From Phoronis ovalis (Eukaryota; Phoronida; Phoronidae), in the NCBI GenBank assembly GCA_028565635.1, contig JAOXYB010033051.1, positions 1 to 14,305 of the forward strand: a stretch of 14,305 nucleotides of DNA, written 5' to 3'. The position numbers were made by a program, and so were the translations under genes. Within the stretch, counting starts at the first letter, position 1. Each line of letters starts with the position of its first letter. Positions 1 through 9,900 of this stretch are shown here, in pieces. The notes beneath the pieces were generated by a model that ran no database searches, was not told the origin of the DNA, and saw only the letters and a list, made by a program, of their open reading frames with translations.

Positions 1-736
1 ATGTATGGAAGAGGAATATAAAGACATGGGACTGTCACCCATGATTAATTTACATAGGAATATTAGAATAATACTCAACTAAACAGCAGGTAGCTATTCA
101 CATTATAGGCCAACGCCTTATGATCATGAATTAGACAAGGAGAATAAGGCCTTCGCTGCCATGTAAATTAAAACAAATATTTATAATTAAAATACCCTGT
201 CGCATAGTAATTTCGCGGTCCTCGCCGACCACGGAAATTAGCCCCCTTTCTCGGCAGTGATTTAGAGAACGCGCTCATGCAATTCCGATGGCACCTTGAG
301 AGCCAGCGCTGGGAAGAATACCAACAAATATAATATTGTGTGTATTCCGAGTGTTGTATTTTTCATGTTCCACTGGGGCTTCTGGTAGATTTTCTGCAGT
401 TTTTTTCTGTGTCTCAGCTGAATATTGTACCCCATATGAAAGAGGTCATGAAACAGGACTGTGGAACCTGCAAAAAGCCAGCAAATGCACACAACATATC
501 GTTGCTTTATCTAGGTATAGAAGCTTAGTAAGTCTCCGAATTTCAACAAATCTGAAAAAATTATGTACTTTCTGAATAAACAGAGGGAGTTGAGTATATT
601 CCATGGCCCATTTGACTTGAAAAATAACATTATTTACTGCTGAAGGGGATTTAGGTTTAGGAATTGCTGGTGCGTGGTGAATTTATTTTTAAGTGGCGAA
701 TGGTGACCCGTTACCGCAGGAGATATATATGAGGGG
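1..736. other. Left flank, no supported gene
   Basis: Open stretches on both strands at 262-575 overlap one another and match no family I recognise. Apart from the hairpin at 208-240, I see no feature. Confidence 0.5.
208..240. repeat. Imperfect hairpin in a CpG-dense patch
   Basis: TAATTTCGCGGTC pairs with GACCACGGAAATTA across a CTCGCC loop, with one bulge and one G-T pair. It sits in about 100 bp (200-300) much richer in CpG than the rest of the left flank. It may be a repeat remnant. Confidence 0.45.
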
Positions 737-744
737 GGTAGGGG
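737..744. repeat. Left copy of 8-bp target-site duplication
   Basis: GGTAGGGG directly abutting the left end of the foldback element; identical to 960-967. Confidence 0.75.
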
Positions 745-959
745 CACAGTCAGCTGGCTAGAAAGTTGTTATATTTGTTAAATAAATAAATATTAATATA
801 GTTTCCAATGGGATATATACTATCACTGCATCCTAGGTACCCTAATAATAACTCTAATGTACCTAGGATGCAGTGATAGTATATATCCCATTGGATACTG
901 TACAATATTAATATTTATTTATTTAGCAAATATAACAACTTTCTAGCCAGCTGACTGTG
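745..959. mobile_element. Foldback MITE-like element with 8-bp target duplication
   Basis: Left arm 745-840 (begins CACAGTCAGCTGGCTAGAAA) and right arm 859-959 (ends TTTCTAGCCAGCTGACTGTG) are near-perfect inverted repeats around an 18-bp loop. There is one small indel near TAATATAGTTTCC / its partner and one T/C difference. GGTAGGGG occurs immediately outside both ends (737-744 and 960-967), as expected for an 8-bp target-site duplication. The element has no coding capacity. An 8-bp duplication is typical of hAT-type transposition (known), but hAT assignment from this alone is tentative. Confidence 0.85.
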
Positions 960-967
960 GGTAGGGG
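960..967. repeat. Right copy of 8-bp target-site duplication
   Basis: GGTAGGGG directly abutting the right end of the foldback element. It partly overlaps the 12-bp palindrome GGGGGTACCCCC at 964-975. Confidence 0.75.
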
Positions 968-1045
968 GTACCCCCAAGGTGCAATGCTCGCACTTAAAAA
1001 TCGGCAATGTTCGCTGTTCGCACTTAATAATAAAAATTAGCAACC

Positions 1046-1147
1046 AAAAAAAAAACGGTTGCCAACAAAAAATCGACAAGCAAAAAAAAAAGGCCGCTAA
1101 GCAAAAAAAAAACCTCGACAAAACCAATTAGAAGACAAACAAAAAAA
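1046..1147. repeat. A-tract region with 21-bp tandem units
   Basis: A-runs of 6-10 bases at 1046, 1067, 1082, 1103 and 1141. Two adjacent 21-bp units (1078-1098 and 1099-1119) share AAGC-A10 followed by a GC-rich heptamer. Composition differs from its surroundings. No product is recognised; a minus-strand open stretch here simply encodes the A-runs as Phe. Confidence 0.6.
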
Positions 1148-3527
1148 TGGTCGCCAAAAGACAAGGCTCGCTGCTTGCATTTAATTATAACAGACCCCAA
1201 TGCTCCCTACTCGTGAAAACCCGCCTATAGCCCTCTTATATATATATCTCTATAGTCTCCCTCTTTGCATAGTCTTTGCCGCCACCTAATGAGGGACTGA
1301 CGCGCTACCTAACGGGAAAATTATGCAAATGCGAGAGAGGCGCTGTTAGTACTAGGCTGGTGTATGCAGTTGTATTGCTCATGGTGATCACTCGAGTCAA
1401 CAAATCAATGTTAGTAGAGCACTCTTAATTTGTGACTGCCAATCAGGAATTTTCTTCTAATGGACTAGTCAGTTACAGTAAGTATGGCTCACATTCTTGT
1501 TTAAAAATAAAATTGAGATTGGAACTAGAAGCCCGGACTGGAAGTGGAAGCCAAGGTACCGAAGGTATGCTGTATATAACACTGGTTGTGGAGTGGAGTT
1601 TTATACCGTTTTATAGTCTAGGCTCTAGTTCTTTTTGTCTATTTCCCGATGCATGCATAGGCATATGTCCCCACCATAATAGTATTGGAGATGTAATCTG
1701 GGATACAATCAAAGGGAATTTATATTTCAAGTTATAGCTATTAATCATACAGTATTACAGTAGGATCGGCATAAAAGTGCAGAGCTATAGGCCTAGCTCT
1801 TAATATTAAGTGGAGTAATACGCACTCGAATGTGTGCACATGTGTGCAGACAATGTCAAAAATTAGTGCATAAGGTTATGAAAAAAAACACAATAATATA
1901 TAGGCATCATGCGGTCTTCAAACTAGTTTCATTGTGTTGAAGACTCGACTTGAAACCTTCCAGCAAATCTACTGCAGCAGAAGATGTAGTCGCATTGGGG
2001 ATGGTGTTCCAGAATTATGTGGACTGTGCTTGGGAAGAATGTATATTTGTAGCTGTTTAAACGACAGTAAGGAATGATGAAGTAACATTGGTATTGGTGT
2101 AGATTGCGTTGGTTAGGTGTATTGGTGTGCAGGGATATCAATAAGATTGTTTTGAATCTTATACATCGATCATAGTAGCAAGTAGTATATAGCAGCCTTT
2201 GCTATTGTACGTCTCTCTCGTAGAGGCTCCCGTCCAAGTTGATGGATCATAGATGATCAACTGGTTTCTCTGCTATAATCACTGCAAACGAAACATGCAC
2301 CGTGTCATCCTGTTTGTGAGGGTCCCATACTACTTCAATTATATAATATTATATATCATTCAGTAGACTCCCTACTCTTTACATCGCTTTCAACATAGTT
2401 CCTTCTTTTAACAATGCCAAATAAAACGCCTGCCAGTTTTATACATTCTCGCATGTTTAAGCAGCACAAATGACTTCACCTTCTGTGTATATTCTTAGAA
2501 ATGTCATATATTTATTTTGATGGTAAAAGTTATCACTGCCAGCCGATCACTACTTGTGGTTAAACTAGAATTACAAAAGAAATTATGATAATAAAACTAA
2601 AAAACGGTCCATATAATTAATAATGTACTTTTACAAGTAGAACATTTGATATAGTGAACAGATCTTCAGTATTGCACTAAATGCACATAAAATGTAATTT
2701 TAGCCATTTTTTATACAGTTTACGAGACTTGCAATTATATTTTTTAAGTATTTTGATTAAAATTATTATATACAAAAAGTACACTTTCTTCCTTTATTCA
2801 TTTCTTTGAATAAGTGTCCAATAAAAAAACAATCTAGGTAATCAGATGTTTTTGGCTCTGTCAATGTTCTAGTAGTATCGATTGTTGCGTTCACATGTAA
2901 ATCAAGGTACTCAAAAGTTATTTTTTCATGGCTTCGCAGTAGACTTGAAATATAGAAATAAAATATATTTTTTATACAGAAGACCCACTAAGTTGCAGCT
3001 GCTTCATGTAAGAAAGCTCTCTTTTTATGCAAGTTAAATTCATTTTTAAGACAATTCTATTTATACTAGTATATATGCACATAATTAGTAACTATACTAT
3101 AATAGTTAGTCTACTACGGAAACCTGAAAACATTTACATTGTACTATATATAAAAAGTGATTAAGTTCAACTTGTAAGAAAAATATGCAAACAATTAAAT
3201 AAAGCATTTACAAAACTTAAATCTTTTTCAGAAGAAATATTTTAAGAATTTAAAAACAACTTAGTAGCAGCTACACACGTTTTAAAAATCATTTGTCCGA
3301 GAGAATTCCTCAAATTAGCAGAAAAGCGATAAAAGGTAGTATAGGCAAATAATTTCTTCAATGTGCATGGGAATTTTGAATTTGTGAAATGATTACCTAT
3401 ATGAAATTGTGCAATCAAAAATTCTGTAATTTCAAACTCATGAGAACCAGATTTTTATATGGGGGCAATCAGTTACTACAAAGCAGTGCACATGGCAAAC
3501 GGGTCCTTCTTAGAAGCTAATTATTTC
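1148..3527. other. Intergenic AT-rich sequence upstream of the gene
   Basis: A GC-richer stretch at about 1160-1440, with inverted octamer-like motifs (1264-1270 and ATGCAAAT at 1323-1330) and a strong donor-like ACA|GTAAGT at 1478, is the only promoter-like part. From about 1740 to 3500 the sequence is AT-rich with no repeat, RNA gene or credible exon seen. Confidence 0.5.
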
Positions 3528-3539
3528 ATTGGTTATTGG
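3528..3539 (+). promoter_or_regulatory. Paired inverted CCAAT boxes, candidate core promoter
   Basis: Two ATTGG motifs (reverse CCAAT) lie at 3528-3532 and 3535-3539, 7 bp apart, about 100 bp upstream of the inferred first splice donor. No convincing TATA box is seen. NF-Y binding to CCAAT is established for metazoan promoters; its use here is inferred from position only. Confidence 0.35.
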
Positions 3540-3559
3540 AAATTATGCTGCCTGTGTTG

Positions 3560-3641
3560 TGATTGACTACTTTAGTTGGGTGGTGTTTTCGAATTGATTG
3601 ATAGGCAAGGAACGAAGCTAAGATAAGACAAAATTTGAGAG
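3560..3641 (+). other. Inferred 5' untranslated first exon (5' end approximate)
   Basis: The sequence GAGAG|GTAAGA at 3637-3647 is a strong donor, and a TTTTTGTATAG acceptor lies at 3839, two bases before the ATG. Splicing them leaves an in-frame TAG (3602-3604) 14 codons upstream of ATG 3842, with no ATG between, which supports that ATG as the true start. The transcription start is unknown; 3560 is a guess placed below the CCAAT pair. Confidence 0.45.
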
Positions 3642-3839
3642 GTAAGAAATCATAAAATATGAAAATTTTAAATGTCCTAGCGGAAGTTTATAGACTCTGA
3701 CACATGGGGGTGTGCACTTTAGAATCCAGCTATTAATAAAAAAATTAATGTATTCTTTTGATTCTTGCACTGATAAAAATGATTGAAACTTGAACATTCT
3801 GAAAAATTGTTGTCAGACTGTTTTCTGATTTTTGTATAG
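3642..3839 (+). other. Inferred 5'-UTR intron (198 bp)
   Basis: GT at 3642 in AG|GTAAGA, and AG at 3838-3839 after a T-rich stretch. It is AT-rich with no other feature seen. The alternative is that transcription starts inside this interval and no intron exists. Confidence 0.4.
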
Positions 3840-3841
3840 CT

Positions 3842-3974
3842 ATGGGAAGTGGAGCATCTAAGAAGGCAGGGAAAGCTGAGACCAAGCTACAACTATCTGC
3901 AGGAACTCGGTCAACTGTGAAGACAACAGAAGCAAAATTAACAGCAGTGCAAGCATTTAACAACTTAAAAACTG
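3842..3974 (+). CDS. Coding exon 1: N-myristoylation signal and basic linker
   Basis: Residues 1-44 plus one base. It begins MGSGASKK: Gly2, small residues, Ser6 and Lys7/Lys8 fit the N-myristoyltransferase consensus (known rule). The rest is Lys/Thr/Ala-rich and looks disordered. The donor is CTG|GTCAGT (GT at 3975). If not spliced here, reading continues 22 codons to a stop at about 4040. The start of exon 2 resembles the start of this exon. Confidence 0.75.
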
Positions 3975-6900
3975 GTCAGTATATGAATAATACTTGGAAA
4001 TCTTATACAAAAAAGAAAACTAATAAAAAATTACTGATGTAGGTACAATAAATATTTCCTATGCTATTAACAATTCTTGGTTTGTAGTCGGGGAGTAACA
4101 TATTAATTGTTCCTAGCAGTATTATAGAAATGGCATGAAAAGTAATAAAATATAATTACGTATCTCCTTGCATATTCATTCGGTTCCTAAGAAAAAGCAT
4201 GTCGCATATTAGGAACAATAGATATGAAGCTTATATGTACAGATGTAGTTATCTGACATCTTCATCTGTGCTGGTAAATTCTGATGGTCTTTAATTCTCA
4301 TTTGTGATTGGTCTCTTTTGTATCTACAGGAAGTGGAGCACCTACCAAATCTAAATCAACTGTTGCTGCTGGACCACAGGAAAATAGTAAATATGTGTTT
4401 TAAATAATACTGAAATCCATTGAGAATTTTGATTTTCTGCACAGAGATATGAGAGTAAAAGTTAGCACAATTAACACACAGTTTTAGTAGCCAAGAAAAT
4501 AATTTCAGTTTATGTGATCTGCTCTGAAGTTTTGAAAGATTTATGAGATGCTTAGCATTTCAATTAACTGCATTTATTGCTCTTCAATATAATTGTAGCA
4601 AAGGCAAAAGGTTTTCAAGACTTGTGGAACCATACTCGTCAAAGCAGGGAAAAATATGCCGAAAAATTAACCACAGAGATATTAACATCAAATCCAAAGC
4701 CATTAGATGCTGATATGGTGAATAATCTACTAAATGGAACTGAAATTCCTTGTAGGGTAAGCTTTTTATACAGTAATCATATATATTGGATAATAATTCC
4801 ATTTTGGATTCAAGATGGCCACCAAACTGTCCACTACAATTTTTCATCTGAAGAACCCAGCAAACATTTTAGTCCATGTTTTGCCGGTTGAAGTCGGTCC
4901 ATTATTTTCGGAGTGATCAACGAATATCTTTTCACATGACATGGCAGGGATTTTGAATCCAAGATGAATTACAAATTTCATCTCCAGAACCTAGCAAATA
5001 GTTTGGTCCAAGTTTTGGTGAAATTGATCCATTATTTACAAGTTATGAAAGGATTTGTTTTTGACATGGTCGCCATTTTGGATTAAAGATGACCACCAAC
5101 CTTCATAGTGCTGTCTAACTTTTTCAATTTTCAGGTACAAATGAAAATTTCCACAAAATTTTGTTTAAATCTGACATTTGCTTAGGATAAACATTCTAAA
5201 GAAAAAAAGGCAAAAAAAGACCCAATGCAAGAACAATATGTCCTCCAACATTGGTATTGGAAGCAATTATTAATAATTGAATGTTTTTCTTGGGTACAGT
5301 CATACCGAATCTTAGGCCAAAAATGTCTACTGTATGTTACTCTTATTCAGTTTGGCTATCAAACTAAATGCACTGTATTTTCAGTTTTGTAGATTGTTCA
5401 AAGAGAAACAATACTGATCACTTGGGCATTTCAAAAAGTTTTCTGGTGATACAATAAACCTGTTTTTTTTTGCTTAGTGTATTATAAATAATATTTTTTT
5501 AAACAAAGATAAATTTGATTTTGGATCCTGTGAATATAACGCAATCCTTATTTTATAGACTGCAGATCAAAAAGTGGTCCGAGTGTTCCTCAGCTCGACT
5601 TTCACAGACACAGAAATGGAGAGAAATATGCTGATTGCTGATGGTAAGATATCTTTAAGATAACTGATGTGAACGCACATCAGGTTTATCATGTAAAGTA
5701 TATTTACTGAGAAAATAGTAGCAAGAAATATGATTGAAATAATTTAAATACAGTACTATGCCCAGACTTAAATACAATTACACTATGCTCAGACTTAAAA
5801 TAATGCACTTTGTCTAAAATTAAGTCAGCATAAATTTTAGAATTCTGGTTAAATATTAGAAAAAGCAAAATACCAAAATAATCAATTGTATTTGTATTTT
5901 CTTTGCATTGTTAAACTTATCAGCTTCATATATGTCACCGACTTAATCTTATGTTCACATTCTTTTGATCTACCAGACATTGAACACTCTTCATTTAAGA
6001 ATTTGTCTTTTTTCAGTTTATCCATATCTGAAAGAATTTGGACGTCGATATGATTTTGAATTTTCTGTCTCTGAAATGAGATGGGGAATACGGGCAGAGT
6101 AAGTTTTTAATGTATTAATAATAAAATTTAAAGTTACTGTAATAATTAGCTCATTCAGAAGAATGTAAAGAAAGTAATTTATATATTATTATACTTTTAG
6201 TCTTTATACTTCATTTGTACCAGTTTAATGTACTACTATTTACCATCAAGTCTGCAGTTTCTCTCATTCTTGTGTGTTGTTTTTTCTGTCAGCTAATGAT
6301 ACTGCAATGTTGTATTTATAGTTAAATTATATTTTTAAAAAGTACTTCTAAGCGTGACTTACAATTCTTGAACTACCACCAGATTTTGAGAGGTGACAAT
6401 TCTCTAATTATTTGTGTAGTGTCCAATTAGAAGCCTTGCTGACCTTGTTTGTTCATACATTTTGAGCTGATGACCAAACTCTCCATCTAGGGTTGATTCA
6501 AGAAACAGTGGACAAAATGTCACTAATGATAAAAATATTTTTGATTGCGACAGTTACATGAAAATCTTATCTTGTTTTTTGTTATATAAATTCCCTTGAT
6601 CTTGTAACTGCATTGTTATATAGACAAAAGAATGACATGAAGTAACAACAATTTGTAACGATTTTAGAGCATCTAATGACAATTTGACTTCATCAATCTG
6701 TATGGCAGAATTAAAGAGATGCCAGGAAGAATCTAAGGGCATCAACTATATTGTAATGTTGTGTAACAAATATGGTACGTTTACAACAATTTTTCTTTTT
6801 GGTTAGCCATCATCAGAATTAACTATATTATATACACATTCACAATATGTTTATAACAAAGGTATGATGTAGATACAAAATGTCTCATAAGGGTATCTTC

Positions 6901-9900
6901 GGTAAAATAAATAGTGAATGTGAATAAGGTTGGAGATTGTCCAAATGATTACGCGGCTGATGTTCTGAGAGACTTAAAAATATACTAGAAAATGATCTAC
7001 AAATGTAACCACGGTGACCCTATTTGTTTAGCACTATAGATGGGCTTTGAAACTTTTCTATTTGCAGGTCATTGGTTTTCTAATAAGAGCCATCTAAAAT
7101 TTAAACTTTAGGTAGTTTTCCACTTTCAGCTAGTATTTTCTAAAGAGAGAACAAGGAACTTTGTCATTTTTTTTGCTTTTAAATCATTTTTTATGTTTTT
7201 CAATAATTTGTTTTGACTTATGACAGCCACCCGAAGTTTGTATATTTATTGAAGTGCTGTTCTTGTGTAAATTAAGTTAAAAAAGTTTCTTTGAAATAAT
7301 TTTTAGGTTTTCGTCCATTTCCTGCTCAAATTGAAGCTAGCGAATTTGAAAAGCTTCTTTCTCAGGCAAAAACAAACAGTGATCCCGATGCAGGTCTACT
7401 GGAGAAATGGTGAGAGCTATCAAAATTTTATACTAAATCGTGAAATAATTTTTGCAGAAATATTTACAAGATTGTGTGCATGATTAAAGATCCTCCAGTT
7501 TAATTGCTGATATTAAATATATTTTCTTGTAAATTAAATCCTGTATTGTTAAATTTTTTATTTGCGTCACTTCATTGAAAGTGAAAAAAATGTAAAATAT
7601 TGCTGAATCGTTTCACTACACCTACAGCATATTTCTAATTTTCAGCATTAATAAATATTTGCCAACTACAGAACATAATGTTAACCTGACTCTACGAAAG
7701 CTTTGGACACCATCTGCATTTTCATCCCTGCTGGTGACCTCTGGTGGTAGTTAGCTTAACAATGGAGATTTCTTAAAAGATTTTTAAATATGAGTAACAA
7801 GTAAAGTGTATGCGTCTACCGCAACCGTTAAAGTGAGAAGTAAAAAAAACGCAGTAGTAGTCCTTATTTATACAGACATTTTTATAAACGCACACACTTT
7901 GTTTATTACTTGCAGCTCTTATCTAAGAATCTTCAGCTCTAATATGTTCCGTAGTTGACTACTATTTATTTATGTCGAACTGCAGTTCCACAACATTTAA
8001 TGAACATTCGTGAAACTTCTAATTTTATCTATTTTGATGAAATAGAAGCCTGTTATTTTTCGTTAGTGCTGCTGTTTACTTTTCAGACACTAATTTGCAT
8101 AAAATTTTAGATTGAAGAAAAAATAACATAATTCTAATATAATTAATATGCCTAGTCATAACCACTAGATGATATCATCATTACTAATGCAAATATTAAA
8201 ATGGAGCTTTGGTTTGTTCCGTAGTACTGACTAAAATTGATAATGGTTTATTTTATTATGCAGGTTTGATAAGAACACAAACATGGTGCCAGAAACTTAC
8301 ATCCTGAAATCTCAAAAGGAGGCTGGCAAAAACTGGTGGACAATTTTTGAAAAGATGCAATTAACACTACGCAAAGCCTCAGTTTGTCTTAAGGATAAAG
8401 ACAGGTAATTATAGGTTGTTCATTTTTAATACTATCTAAATTACAGTGTCATGGAATACCTACTTCTTGGAATAAAACAGGCTTTTAATGAATTGGAATC
8501 CTGTTCTTGCTAGGATTATTTCAGTCTATTTCTATATGAAGTGGTAGTCAAGAGTGGTTGAAAAGCAGTCTGAATAAATCCATCTGTTAGTGTTTGATAC
8601 CTTTTCATCTAAGGTCTAGGCTTAACCATAATCGTTGATGTTATAATAATAGTGAATAAATGCGTCAACAAATTTTTGACCAATCAGGGATCAGGTTTTC
8701 CATCCATTTGGCTGTGTCTCATTGACATTTTTCACTAGTTGCCTGCTTAGCCCATGTTGTTATTTTATACCAATTGCTATTTATCTCTTCAGAGCACATA
8801 TCTACACGATGTCTGTCACTGAAGAGGAGGTGAGGCGAGGTTTGATTTATCCTGAACAACGCAACAAAAACACCTTCATGTATAGAAGAGTATTCTCTAA
8901 CTGTGAAAAATATGCAGGCCATGAAGAGGGAAAGAAATATATGGATGTGGTAACTTATAAATTTGTCGAGATACAAACATTTATTATTTTATATTTTTTG
9001 TATTAATTTTGTATTTAGTCAGGCATAAACTTATGACATTCATAAGAGGCTCACTAATTGATTAAGTAAGTGTGTACACTTTAAAAAGCACTATAAAATT
9101 ATTACAAATGAATGCAACTTTTATTAACATTCCATTTTTAATGTGTATATAGCCTATCATGCTTTGAATGTGAATAATTTTTGCTTTAAGTTATTAGAAG
9201 TACTGATTTAAATCCATATTTTAAATGTATCTGTATACTAAATCTGACTATTATCCTTATAATCTGGCATTCATTCATTTAAATTTTGTTTGCACTAATC
9301 AGTGTATATTTATTTGTTCTAGGGTACAAATCAATGTGACCAAGAAGCTGTTACTTTTCTTAAAAAGCTCCGTGAAGAAACTGTTCCTAAAGTTTTGAAA
9401 AATAGTTTAATCAAAGATTATAAACTGGAGTGGGGACCAGGCATCAATGTAGAGAAACATGCGAGTTATCTAAGGCAAGGCGAAAGTATTTATAATGTTT
9501 GTATTGGACATAAATTAGCTTGAAGACATTTTTGTGCATTATTTTAAAAACCCTTCTGTGAACATTTATTTGAGCTCTCAGAAATGATATATTTTTGCTC
9601 CCTTTTGCATGTTTTCCAGCAATTTCTGATCAAAAGTTATTCTTACATGTGAATAAAAGAATGTTGTCATTGTTAATTGCAGAGAGTTTGGAGATCATTT
9701 TTGTGATCTTCTTTTGGATTCCTTAACTTCTGCCATAAAAGATCGGCACATTGAGCAGAATACTTTGTATGACGAGGTGAAGAGCCATGCTGGTTTCTGT
9801 CAAGAAAAGGCAGCTTCTGTCTTTGGTAGAGAAGAAGTTTTAGACAAAGTACGGCATAAGTGTTCTCCGTGACAAATTATAAGGGGTAGATGGAGATGAC

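Noticed and set aside
262-575. Overlapping open stretches on both strands in the left flank
   Set aside because: No recognisable motif, no splice or promoter context, and they overlap each other; most likely chance.
1432-1737. 101-codon open stretch on the plus strand
   Set aside because: It opens with GTG rather than ATG, has no recognisable domain and contains a near-consensus donor at 1478 that would break it.
4577-4891. Longer single reading frame around exon 3
   Set aside because: Its ends read through the splice acceptor at 4598 and the GTAAGC donor at 4757; only 4599-4756 fits the spliced frame.
7671-7754. GC-richer 27-codon open stretch in intron 7, preceded by a CTACAG acceptor-like site
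   Set aside because: Joined to exon 7 (phase 2) at the CAG it gives an immediate TGA; in its own frame it has no start and no convincing donor. It may be a repeat fragment but is not an exon of this gene.
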